From contig NC_012878.2 of assembly GCF_000003195.3 (NCBI RefSeq), forward strand, positions 21,032,771 to 21,096,770: a stretch of DNA of 64,000 nucleotides, given 5' to 3'. Of the stretch, positions 20,115 through 29,701 are shown piece by piece. The DNA comes from Sorghum bicolor. Lineage: Eukaryota; Streptophyta; Magnoliopsida; Poales; Poaceae. The translations under genes were made by a program, and so were the position numbers. Under the pieces are notes generated by a model, which saw nothing but the letters and a program-made list of their open reading frames with translations, was not told the origin of the DNA and ran no database searches. The first letter of the stretch is position 1. Each line of letters starts with the position of its first letter.

Positions 20115-23100
20115 TGTGGCAGAACCCCCTAAGTGTTTGGGCCCACCGACACCGGTCATTGTCCTAAGGACCTCTGACGGTGATGTCGGGGATCCTCCCA
20201 CTTTAGAAGTCCGATGAGCATTGCTGGACGCTCATTCCACTGCTACCTATGGCATACCAAGCAGGCTCGTCCTGACCACTGGTGATGGTCAATTAACGAG
20301 AACTTCTTCTTCTCGCCCTTACAGGATAGCAAGTGGCCACCTTAACACCAGGATCATTCGTTGCGAAGACATTGCAATATCACAAACGACAAACGACCAA
20401 AATAATATTTCAGAGTAAAACAGTGGAAGTATTACATAACTTATTTTACAAAAGGAGTTCTTCCAAAAAGCAGAGTGTTATTACAAGCCTGGTCCAGCGG
20501 AGCAACTTAAACTTTATTACATCGATTACAAATTTACAGACCCTGCCCATGGGTCACGCTCACTCTTCTTTGTCGTCAACCTCAACGACGGTCACACAAC
20601 AGGGTCCGAAACAAGTCGGCTCCTGAGCTTCACCTGCAACAGGGGTATTGAAACCTTGAGTACGGGAGTACTCAACAAGACTTACCCGGTGGAAAAGAGG
20701 AGAAGGTAGGGATGCAGGCTTAGGGTAGACAAGGAGTGGCTGAGCAAGGAGCCAAGGTGATTTGCGGAAAAGCTTACTAATAATGCATCCTTACTTTCAA
20801 GTTTTACCCGCGAATTCCTCTCCTGAAGAGGCCGAGGAGTTCGAAGACAGTCTATCTAGTTGCCTCCCACAGACAAGTCTGTGAGTTCCTAGTCCTAATT
20901 TACAGTATTATACATCCAACGGCCAGAGTTTCATGTCACTCTGAGTCCGAGAATTGGGATCCGAACCTCATGAGACATTTCCCCCTTTCTCATTTTACCA
21001 CTTAGTTGCATATTTAACTACGATGAGGGTCAGTGGATTGAGTCTCCCAATCGGGGAGTAACGACGATTCGAACCGCTTAGCAATCCAGCTGGAGTTCCT
21101 AACCACCCGACATATGTAGAACCAAATCTTGCATATGTCAACCCAAATCAAGCTCTCCCCAAATTTGACCAGGTTCGCGGCACCCGAGAGCACAGTACTC
21201 CACCATCCTACAACCGATCTAGATGTTTCCCGGTCATCTCAGACCCATAAGGTGGGTACACACTACTCTCGCCATCGCTCCACGCCCAGTGCGCGAGTAG
21301 CTGTTCGCGTCGAGGGATCACAAGACCGAGCTTACCGAGGGTAAGTGGCCAGTACTATAAATTCTCAACCCATCAGGCCACCAACGGACCGGTCCTTAAC
21401 CGACACAGTGGGAGACACTACTTTAAGACTCCATTCTTAAAGCAAGTCCACCGACCGACCTCGGGATTCGGTTCAACGGTCGCTCCTTCGGTCACGTGCA
21501 CTATACGCAAAATGATGAATACTCATGACATGTGTGTGACAAATATATCAAAAGGACCCAATTAAGTATAACTCGCCTCCTCGGTGCAACACAGATTAAA
21601 CAATAATTAAAGTTGTTTAACATCTTAGTGTCTTTACCTAAGAAGTTGCATCTGTAAATTAAGACTTCTCTTAATTCATAATTATCTTTAACTAATTAAT
21701 TATTAAACCTATTTACCTTAATTAATTCTTAGTTAATTATTAATGACAGTAATTAAGCATTAAGGTCAAACAATAATTAAATGCCAAAGGCCATTAAGGT
21801 TAATGACCTTAGGTCATCTCATAATTCCAAAGTCACTCAAATCCTAGTCTTGAGCAATTAACTAATTATTATGTAATTATTCTAGAATTATTATTTAATT
21901 ACTAAATAAGGGTTTATTAATATTTTATTCAAATATTATCCAAAAGCCACCAACTTTTGTGTGGAGCTAGGGAATAGTATTCAGAGACTCCCCAAAAAGT
22001 TTGGTGATTTTTGGGCATACTAATAAATTACTAAAATTCCTAGAAGTTTGATTCATTAAATAAAAGAGGCAATTTTTAAATATATGCAAACCATCAGAAA
22101 ATAAAATCTACTATTTTTCCTGTGCTCTACTCATTTCATAGAACTTATACACAAATTTGCATCATTTTTGGATTAGCACACAATTTTCTACACAAATTCA
22201 AATATCAAGCATTTTTAACTCGAAAAGGAAAAAGAAAACAAAAAACAGCCGGGAGAGGCCGAGCCAAAAAGGCCCGCAGGCCGGCCCACTTCCGCTCGGC
22301 CCACTCGGACGCTGCGCGCTGCCCTTCTCTCTGTGCGGTCACTGACGAGCGGGTCCCGCCTGTCAGTTCCGCCTTCCTCGCGCACGGCGGCCCTGCCGCG
22401 ATCACGGCCGCCGCTGGCGAGGTCCAAGCCCACACCAGGGTGCGCATTAGCTCCGCCTCGACCTTGCGACTCCATAGCTACTGCTCGCGGACGCTCTACC
22501 GCTCTCTCTCTACCTCAACCGCATACATGGCGGACGGCCGCGTCGGTTGCCCGAAGACCGGCCACGAGGGCTCGGTAGAGCGCAATTAAACGTGCGAGAG
22601 AGTTTCCACGAAGGTCAGAGAAGGTGGTGCTCACGTTGCGAGGCTCGAGGTGGTAGCCGAGGTCACTGGCGACAGAGACGGTGTCGTCGGGCGGGCGCTC
22701 GAGCCTTGGCGAGGTCGTTCCGGTGGGCCTATTCACGTCCAAGGAGAAAGAGCGGGCGCATGAGCATCGGGGAAACGAGAAGAACTTGAAACGACCACTG
22801 GCAAGGCGTGATACCGATTGGAGTAGCGTGCCCACGTGAAGGGTTCCTCGGCGGCGGTCCTAGCCGGAGTTGGGGACGACGGCTCGGCTGGTGGCATTAG
22901 GGGGTTAAAGCGCGCGGCGAAGAGTCCAAGAGGTAGCTAGGTCGCGGGCGAAGTGGGTGCTGCACACCGGGAAGATGAAGAGGGCGTGCTTGTGGCGAAT
23001 TTCGCGGTGGCGCGGGCGTAGCTCATCGGCGTTCTTGGAGGCAAACGGAGGCGCGTCGGCCGGTTGGCACGGCTTTATACCCGCGTAGAGCGAGCGCGGA

Positions 23101-24005
23101 GCTTCCACGTCGTCTGGCGGCACTGGCAGCAAGCAGCTGCGTGCTCGCACGCGTGCACGTGGCGCTGCGCGCGCGGCAGCCGCGTTGGACAGGGGGCCGG
23201 TGATCCTCATCGGTTCTCTACTGTAGCAGGCCTTATCCACTCCTTTTTGTCTTTTGCGAATTACCTCCAAAATTTGAACTGAAGTCAAATTTGTGCCAAA
23301 ACAAAAGTTGTTCAAAATTTTATAAGCTACAAAACATATTTAAGAGTCGAGAACTGATTTTGAGTGGAAGGGCATGAATTTGGGGAAAACAGTTTGAAAT
23401 TCAAAATTTCAATTTGGGGGCAAAACTGGTTTAAATTGGGGCAGAATAGAAATTCCAAAATTACTTTTGATTTTTCCAAACAACTTGAAAAACTCCCAAC
23501 ATGAAAGTTGTTCAAATTTTTGTGCTCTACAACTTTCATGTTGACCACTTTTCAAAATTCCAAATGGATTTTGAATTGGAGGTTCAAATTGGAAAAGGGG
23601 ACACTCTCTGGAAATCTGTATTTTCAAAATTACTTTGAATTTTACACTGAAACTTCAAAAACTCAAAACACAAAAGTTGTACATCTTGCCAAGATCTACA
23701 ACTTTGCTTTTGAACTCATCCTCAAATTTTGCTTGGTTTTTAAGTTGCACAAAAAAGGGGCAATTCTAGGGTCCAGAAATTAGGGTTTCCCCCCTTAGTC
23801 CTTCGGAAAACTTTTACCCCTAGGGTTTTAGCAACCAACTCAAGCATCAATAAACAAGATAAACACACTTTAATTCCCTAAGCACATTCAACCAAATTAA
23901 ACTCATTTTAAGTGGATGCATCAAGTTGTGCTTAACAACTATGCTGTGCAATGCTGATGATGCCATGATCCAAATTTTAGTAACCGTAACATCGGGGATG
24001 TTACA
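20115..24005 (-). repeat. Element 2 5' LTR (3,891 bp)
   Basis: Direct partner of 9864-14094 with the same ends. It lacks the equivalent of 11207-11548: here the sequence passes straight from CCACCGACCG to ACCTCGGG near 21453-21470. Other differences are scattered single bases. It would supply the promoter for the element; see the TATA box at 23073-23079. Confidence 0.92.
23073..23079 (-). promoter_or_regulatory. Element 2 LTR TATA box
   Basis: Minus-strand GGGTATAAAG lies in the GC-rich core of the 5' LTR, with the same box in the other LTR near 13166-13172. Transcription would start just to the left and run through ORF0 and gag-pol. The position within a 3.9-kb LTR leaves about 0.9 kb of U3 and nearly 3 kb of transcribed LTR leader. 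Confidence 0.6.
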
Positions 24006-24010
24006 CCCTC
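24006..24010. repeat. Target-site duplication of Element 2, right copy
   Basis: CCCTC immediately after the LTR terminus TTACA at 24005; identical to 9859-9863. Confidence 0.92.
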
Positions 24011-24630
24011 AAAGGGTCTGCGCATCTTTGCCAGTCGTATCCAAGACCCATGTGGGTGTCACGCGAGTGGGATCCCATCGAGGGAGGCACCGAGCCCTCG
24101 GAACCTAGCGAACGGTTCCGACATCCACCGTGACTGCCCTCGGGTATTTTGAGATGTGCCCGTAAGGCCACTAGCCGACCCCCATCGAACGGGGCACGGA
24201 CATCCACTTAGATTCACCTACTTGCAGCTCCCGGGGAACGTCGACACTCGCCCATCGAGGGTAGTGTGGCGCGACCCACCCCTCCTCCGAGCGAAAGGAA
24301 GAATGAGGGGCGTAATTATAAGACGAGAAAGAACCTGATCGACCCTTGTGGGGAAAGCGCTCGGGGGCTTCCTCGCACCATGGGAACAGGCACTACGTGT
24401 AAAGAACACGCAACCTATCCCTCAAATACTCCGACTACATCACTCAGGGGTAAAAGCCTTTGAAGGAATAACACCATTCCTCCAAAAGGCTCGGGGCTAC
24501 ACCCGGCGGGTGCGCTCGCGCGCACCCCCCGGAGAAAGTAAAAAAGCTCTTACTCAACAAATTGGTCCCTCAAAGAAAAAGAAGAACCTTTGAAGATGTG
24601 AGCTCACCCCTTCAAAGGCTCGGGGGCTAC
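24011..24630 (+). other. Element 1 3' internal region and polypurine tract
   Basis: Continuation of Element 1 past the Element 2 insertion. Noncoding, with recurring phrases such as CTCGGGGGCT and TCAAAGGCTCGGGG. The last bases before the LTR, AAAGGCTCGGGGGCTAC at 24614-24630, form the purine-rich tract used for plus-strand priming in Tat-type elements. Confidence 0.7.
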
Positions 24631-25704
24631 TGTTGGGTACCATAAAAAGGGATACCCAAATTAGAACAACAAAAATCGCAAAAGACAAAGCAAACCATTC
24701 GCAAAATCACCAAGGCACAGGCCCCAGCTCATCTGACACCTCGGTTCAAGCACAAATCATGGCTCGCCAGACCCCTTGGCCTCGGGCACGAGTTCCGTCT
24801 TGCCCGACCCCTCTAGGACTCGGACGCAGACACCGTCCTCGCCCGACCCACTTGGCCTCGGGCGTAAGTTTCGTCTCGCCCGACCTCCTAGGGCTCAGGC
24901 GCCAACACCGCTTCGCCCGGTCAGAGCAAGGCTTCCAACGCACGGCGCCCGTACCCACGACGTGACAGGTGCAGTGACTCCCATATCGCAGCAGGGCGTG
25001 GTGGCGACTATTCCAACCACCCTGGGCACTGCAGCCTTACCTCTTTCACTGTGTGACCTTACCTCTTTCACTGTGGTGTACCACCCCACAGTAAAAGAGG
25101 AATGGGAGAGATTAACCAGTGTCACTGTTAGCTATCTTTTCCCACTGTTAACAGGACAGGCAGCAGTATCATCGATCCGACCCCCACGACGCCAACAGGG
25201 CTCGGTAACCCTCCACAGGAGCAGCCATGCTGTCAGCCATGCCTCAAGGACGGGATGGGCGAGTTTCTACAGGGTCGGGACTGTTGCTTCACTGCTCAGC
25301 AGAAGAAATCTCCAATCACTCTTGTAAATCCCTGCCTCCCCTTGAGGCTATAAAAGGGGAGCCAGGGCTCACAACCAAGACAGGTTGATCCACATAGCAC
25401 AAGTTCAATCACACAAACACCACAACTCCAAGCGAGTCTTCACGCAGGGTAGCTAGCAGCGCTCTGTCCACATCACAAAGCCGAGACCTAGGACTTAGCC
25501 CTCTCTCGCAACCTGCTTGTATTCCCCTACTACAAGCACCTTTGGGTGCAAGGCAATACAGACCTCCGATCTCACTGGACATAGGGCATCCTTAGCACGA
25601 ACCAGTATAAATCCTCTGTGTTCCACTTGCATCACCATCCAGGCTTAGGCAGTCACGCATTCTCATACTTATTTGTGTCTAGACCACGTGTCCAGACACC
25701 GACA
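24631..25704 (+). repeat. Element 1 3' LTR (1,074 bp)
   Basis: Begins TGTTGGGTACC and ends CACCGACA. It has a TATA box at 25349-25355, and downstream the TTGTATTCCCCTACTACAAGCACC and GCATCACCATCC segments that also occur in the Element 5 LTR, so the 3' halves of these two LTRs are related. Three imperfect tandem copies of about 66-68 bp (each with CCTCGGGC...CGCCCGACC) lie at about 24776-24920, and a direct 21-bp duplication lies near 25033-25075. The 5' LTR is off-window. Confidence 0.82.
25349..25355 (+). promoter_or_regulatory. TATA box in Element 1 LTR
   Basis: TATAAAAGGGGAGCC in the expected place, about 355 bases before the LTR end, matching TATAAAAGGAGGG of the Element 5 LTR (60524). 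Confidence 0.6.
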
Positions 25705-25716
25705 AGATTAATAAAG

Positions 25717-25791
<75 letters not shown>

Positions 25792-26808
25792 TCTTGTGTG
25801 TCTCTACTTTATTTTTGTGCAAGAAAACAGAAAACAAGTATGGTGGAGATCCCTCGACACGCCAAACACATTTCAACTACACCACTCCACGATTCAGGTA
25901 CATACTCTGCACACTTTACTATTACACATACATATATCTTGGATTATGTAGAATATTGTTTCCGACATGATAAATTAAAAAGATTAAAATGCTTCTAATC
26001 ATGATCAATCTCACTCTGTGATATTTCCTGAAACCTTACAAAATCATTCTAAAACCCTATGTTACTTAAGTCATTATGGAATGATAGAGTGTGAGTACCT
26101 TATTCTTGATATCATTGTTGCTTGGAGAATTTATTTCAAAATCTTCAAAAAAATTCTAGCTACCATCCTCAGTGTTTTATATGCCTGATAAACCTGAAAA
26201 TATTAACATGATAATTAGAAAAGCTATCTGCTATGTATTGAGTTTGTTCAAATTGAGTTAGACCCTTGTTGAGAGATTTATCATGCTCCTAAGATCAAGA
26301 CATTTATTCAGAAAGATTCACTCTTCCGAAGTATTATTGCATTAAAGGCATGGGCTATGCAAAAAAAAATAAGGATATTTCGAGGAAATAAAAAGGAGCA
26401 AGTGCTCGACAACCTCGCAGAGAAAAAAATGGACAAGTGTCGGGCAGTAGAATTAGGGGTACCTTGGTATCCACTTAAAAAAAGAGAAAAGAAAGAAAAT
26501 GATAGCCCATGGTCCCTCTAATAAGAAATATGCCAGTTTTTAATTTTCAAAGTCTTTGATCTAAGAGTATGACATTCCCCTCCTCGGATCCTGTTTTGAT
26601 CAGGCAATAAATGCAAAGTAAGTATGCTTGAGAATTCTTTGCTTATTAAAACAGCCTCAGTGAGATATACAAAAGATAATGAGTGATCTGAGAGAACCTA
26701 TGGGGACAAAGGTATGCTAAATTTCTTTTCAAAAATATACAAAAAGTCAAAGTAACAGGATTGAAAGGAAGAAAGGATCTCTACTCTTGACCATCTATTT
26801 CCCTGACT
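25705..26808 (+). mobile_element. Family X plus-strand element, 3' internal noncoding region, left part
   Basis: AT-rich sequence between the Element 1 LTR and the small LTR element at 26814. It joins (minus the small element) to 29580-29701, which ends in a PPT and LTR, so this is the host element into which both inserted. No coding sequence is visible. The stretch 26220-26480 (for example GGGCTATGCAAAA and AAAATGGACAAGTGTC) resembles 38700-39060, indicating related retroelement 3' regions at both places. Confidence 0.55.
25719..25791 (+). repeat. (TTA)n microsatellite, about 24 units
   Basis: An uninterrupted run of TTA units, beginning 15 bases after the Element 1 LTR end. The 126-codon ORF spanning it, with its poly-isoleucine run, is an artefact. 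Confidence 0.95.
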
Positions 26809-26813
26809 ACGGT
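26809..26813. repeat. Target-site duplication of the small LTR element, left copy
   Basis: ACGGT before the LTR start at 26814, matched by ACGGT at 29575-29579 after the other LTR. Confidence 0.92.
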
Positions 26814-27220
26814 TGTCGACGAAAGCTGGTCGGCAGTCTACCTTGGGGTATACCCACGGTAGTAGTTTATCGGTAGACGGTGCGCAAACTACGAACTCGA
26901 TGGTGACGCAAGATACGGACAAGCTTTTTATCTAGGTTCGGCCGCCGAGTTGGCGTAATACCTACGTCCTGCGTCTGGTTGTATTGGATTGTGTTCAGAG
27001 ATAATCTGTATGCTCTGTCCTCTAGGGGACCCCTGCCCCTCCTTATATATCCTGAAGGGACAGAGTTACAAGCGAAGTATCCTATTTGGTACAATATCTT
27101 GTAGCCTTGCGGTGCACGCCGATCAGTCGTGCGCCGCATGTCTTCATCCTGTGGGTTGAGCCACCTCTGATGGTGCGGCCCATATAGGCCCATGAGGGTA
27201 TAGGGGTTTATACCCCCACA
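26814..27220 (-). repeat. Small LTR element, 3' LTR (407 bp)
   Basis: Same length as 29168-29574. Differences noted by eye: T/C in GATACGG versus GACACGG, T/C in ATCTAGG versus ATCCAGG, G/T in CACGCCGATC versus CACGCCTATC. Confidence 0.93.
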
Positions 27221-28828
27221 GCTAGTCCCCGAGCACCATGTATTGTGATGTAACACGCCGTCTTGAGCTTCTTCGATCAGTGAGGCTTGACGTCTTCAAT
27301 AAGTAGGAAAGTCGCCCAAACAGTTGCAACGGTATTTTGACCAACTCAAAAGACAGTTGATCAACATTGACATCGAAGAAGCAGGTTGTTCGAAGAATGC
27401 ATGGTGCTCTTAATTAAAAAAGATTTCTTTCCTGGTGAAGTGTGCCCACTTTACTTTTCTGAAAAGTATAGACCTCAAAAAAGCAAGCATATTCACCGCA
27501 AGGTGAAGTGTGCCCACTTAGTCCCCGAGCCTGGTAGTAGGTGACGTAGGCACGTGGTGCCAGGGTCAAAATAAAAGTCCTCAAAGAAATTCTGTAACTG
27601 AGATGCATCGCCAGATGCATCGTACCGATGTAGTCCCCGAGCTTGCTGGAAGGCGAAGTATGAGCCTTGTAGCAAGGTCTAAAAAATTGAATTTACCAGT
27701 CCCCGAGCATATCATGCTCGTCTGCAATTGAATAGACTAATCGACCAGTCCCCGGGTGTACAAAAGTATGACAACCAGGCCCCAAGCACCAAGCGCACTC
27801 CTTAGAATTCTGAGTTGCTATATTGGGCGACCAGTCCCCGGGCATCGAGCGTTCAGTGGTCGCCGGAATTTTCGAAGTTCCGGGCTGATAGACTGGGCGA
27901 CCAGTCCCCGAGCATCAAGTGCTCGGTGGTCGGTGCAGTCCTTCACATCCGAGTTAATAGACTGGGCGACCAGTCCCCGAGCATCAAGTGCTCGGTGGTC
28001 GGTGCAGTCCCCAAGTTCTTAAATTGGTGAGGTGGTCGACCAGTCCCCGAGCGTATAGTGCTCGGTGGTCGGCACAGTCCCCGAGCACGGCGTAGGGACC
28101 GGTGGACAAGTCCCCGAGCGTGGTTGGGAACGTAAACGTGCTCGGTGGTCGGCACAGTCTTCGAGCACAGCATAGAGAGTAGTCGACAAGTCCCCGAGCG
28201 TGGTTGGGAACGTAAACGTGCTCGGTGGTCGGAGCAGTCCCCGGGCACAGCGTAGGGAATAGTCGACGAGTCCCCGAGCGTAGCTTGTCGACTGGGCCAA
28301 ACCCCTGAAAAATAAATATAAAGAATAGGTAGTACATGATGTATAAATAAACTTTAGATAAAAATCAGTACTGAGATAAGTTTTAGATTTTTTGTTATAA
28401 AATTAGCACAAGTAGTTAATTCATCCTAGAGCTTGTACCAGCTCTGGTCTAGCCAACAATCAGCATGAGGTGCGGAACCTAGACACGCGTGGGATTGCCA
28501 GCCTCGCCAGAGAGCTACTGCCGACCACCCGGAACGCAGAGGGTGGATCTCGTGCACGTGTAGGGAGGAGTCGGAGACAGTACCGGCTCTGGAAAGCTCG
28601 TGTAGGAGAAAAAACTAGTGTGGCTAAACAAAAAGTTGTTTTTGAAGGATAATAAAAAATATTATGCCAAAAATAAATAAGATATTAGAAGTGTACTTAT
28701 CTTTGGATGAAAGTCTGGTCGGTGACGACAAAATTGTTTAGCCCTCGAGCTTTTGGACTTGTTATCGTGACGGTGGTCGCGGTTGTCGTAGCGCCGTTCT
28801 TCGCGGCGATTATTATTGCGACTCGTGG
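27221..28828 (-). other. Small LTR element, noncoding internal region
   Basis: Contains many copies of the phrase AGTCCCCGAGC, first as short irregular units (27230-27810), then as a tandem array (27820-28285), then AT-rich DNA and a GC-rich segment (28440-28610). No ORF with a recognisable motif. Confidence 0.7.
27820..28285. repeat. Tandem array of 65-80 bp units with internal palindromes
   Basis: About six imperfect units. Type A (about 68 bp, 27890 onwards) reads GACTGGGCGACCAGTCCCCGAG then CATCAAGTGCTCGGTGGTCGG; type B (about 80 bp, 28108 onwards) has AAGTCCCCGAGCGTGGTTGG then GAACGTAAACGTGCTCGGTGG. Each unit contains the inverted pair CCGAGC...GCTCGG and could fold into a hairpin. It is not a CRISPR array: units are contiguous with no distinct spacers. 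Confidence 0.85.
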
Positions 28829-29119
28829 TCAGAGCAAGTAGGCCAAACAACTTGGTTGATAGGCTGAGCAGGTCGGTGTCGTCGATCTGCCTCCCTTTGT
28901 AGCAGAGAAGCGGCGACGCGTTGTCGGCGTGGTCGGAGACGCTGCTGGTGTGGTCGAAACCGTAGCCAGCGTGGTTGAAGCCGCCGCCGACGTCGATGAA
29001 GAAGTGGTTGGCGCAGATCGGATCAACACCTGCTCCGTGGTCATGGCGGTGAAGTTGTTGAAGCTGACGGTGAACGTGAAGTCGCCCGCCATGGCCGCGA
29101 AGTCGGGGATGATGGCCAT
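28829..29119 (-). CDS. Small LTR element, short ORF of unknown function
   Basis: About 96 codons from ATG 29119, 27 bases after the primer site, so it is where gag would start. It opens MAIIPDFAAMAGDFTFTV, continues with a Thr/Ser/Ala-rich stretch (TTSSSTSAAASTTLATVSTTP) and ends in a basic stretch. No gag, zinc-knuckle or enzyme motif is visible. It may be a truncated remnant of a parental gag N-terminus or not translated at all. Confidence 0.35.
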   Translation of the reverse strand: MAIIPDFAAMAGDFTFTVSFNNFTAMTTEQVLIRSAPTTSSSTSAAASTTLATVSTTPAASPTTPTTRRRFSATKGGRSTTPTCSAYQPSCLAYLL

Positions 29120-29145
29120 CTTGTTCGTCGGGAGAGCTGTACGCA

Positions 29146-29166
29146 CACCCCCTACCTGGCGCGCCA
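29146..29166 (-). promoter_or_regulatory. Small LTR element primer-binding site
   Basis: Minus-strand TGGCGCGCCAGGTAGGGG directly follows the 5' LTR (one-base gap). The Element 5 site at 60802-60820 is the same except one base (TTGGTGCGCCAGGTAGGGG). I do not assign the tRNA. Confidence 0.75.
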
Positions 29167-29167
29167 C

Positions 29168-29574
29168 TGTCGACGAAAGCTGGTCGGCAGTCTACCTTGG
29201 GGTATACCCACGGTAGTAGTTTATCGGTAGACGGTGCGCAAACTACGAACTCGATGGTGACGCAAGACACGGACAAGCTTTTTATCCAGGTTCGGCCGCC
29301 GAGTTGGCGTAATACCTACGTCCTGCGTCTGGTTGTATTGGATTGTGTTCAGAGATAATCTGTATGCTCTGTCCTCTAGGGGACCCCTGCCCCTCCTTAT
29401 ATATCCTGAAGGGACAGAGTTACAAGCGAAGTATCCTATTTGGTACAATATCTTGTAGCCTTGCGGTGCACGCCTATCAGTCGTGCGCCGCATGTCTTCA
29501 TCCTGTGGGTTGAGCCACCTCTGATGGTGCGGCCCATATAGGCCCATGAGGGTATAGGGGTTTATACCCCCACA
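29168..29574 (-). repeat. Small LTR element, 5' LTR (407 bp)
   Basis: Near-identical to 26814-27220. A TATA-like TATATAAGGAGGGG reads on the minus strand from 29403. As the 5' LTR it would drive transcription leftwards. Confidence 0.93.
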
Positions 29575-29579
29575 ACGGT
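29575..29579. repeat. Target-site duplication of the small LTR element, right copy
   Basis: ACGGT after the LTR terminus CCCCCACA; identical to 26809-26813. Confidence 0.92.
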
Positions 29580-29701
29580 ATGCAGTGAATTTTTACAACC
29601 ACCCTGCAGGTATGAAGAGAATGTTTTACAATGTAACCCCAGATAGTTTTCTTAACCATCTTTTTCTCGAGGACGAGTAAAAGCCTAAGTATGGGGGTAT
29701 T
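29580..29701 (+). other. Family X internal 3' end with polypurine tract
   Basis: Short noncoding stretch ending GAGGACGAGTAAAAGCCTAAGTATGGGGGTATT. The run AAGTATGGGGG before an LTR is a common 3' signature in grass gypsy elements and marks the plus-strand priming site for the LTR at 29702. Confidence 0.7.

Larger units (their letters stand above)
9864..24005 (-). mobile_element. Element 2: near-intact Tekay/Del-type chromovirus with 4-kb LTRs
   Basis: Complete minus-strand element of about 14.1 kb inserted in Element 1. In its own direction: 5' LTR 24005-20115, tRNA-iMet primer site 20112-20101, upstream ORF 19740-19036, gag-pol 18822 to about 14290, polypurine tract 14108-14095, 3' LTR 14094-9864. 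LTR ends are TGTAACATCC and GGTTCTGCCACA. RT sequence, chromodomain position and LTR length point to the Tekay/Del clade. LTR copies differ by scattered substitutions plus one large deletion, so it is fairly young. Lesions found: TAG at 17356-17358, a 1-base loss near 14412, TAG at 14366-14368. Confidence 0.9.
694..25704 (+). mobile_element. Element 1: decayed Tat-lineage Ty3/gypsy retrotransposon (5' end off-window)
   Basis: Plus-strand element with domain order gag, protease, RT, RNase H, second RNase H, integrase (694-5446), then an antisense gene (5814-9151) and a 3' LTR at 24631-25704. The second (archaic-type) RNase H and an antisense gene after pol are both characteristic of the Tat lineage. 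The sequence is split by Element 2 at 9864-24005; removing that and one CCCTC copy restores continuity between 9863 and 24011. The polypurine-rich CGGGGGCTAC precedes the LTR at 24631. Many stops and at least three frameshifts show it is dead. The 5' LTR and start of gag lie left of the window. Confidence 0.85.
26814..29574 (-). mobile_element. Small non-autonomous LTR retrotransposon (2,761 bp)
   Basis: Two 407-bp direct repeats flank 1,947 bp of internal DNA, with a perfect ACGGT duplication outside. On the minus strand the LTR runs from TGTGGGGGTATAAACC to CGTCGACA; a primer site follows the 5' LTR and a purine-rich GGTGCTCGGGGACTAGC precedes the 3' LTR. No protease, RT, RNase H or integrase can be found; the only ORF is about 97 codons. 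The LTR copies differ at only three positions I can see, so the insertion is recent. It must use enzymes from another element. Confidence 0.9.

Noticed and set aside
25618..25998. 126-codon ORF with a poly-isoleucine run
   Set aside because: Created by the TTA microsatellite and the end of an LTR.
27820..28285. Possible CRISPR-like array
   Set aside because: Units are contiguous, degenerate and of two types, without regular spacers or cas genes, in a plant retroelement.
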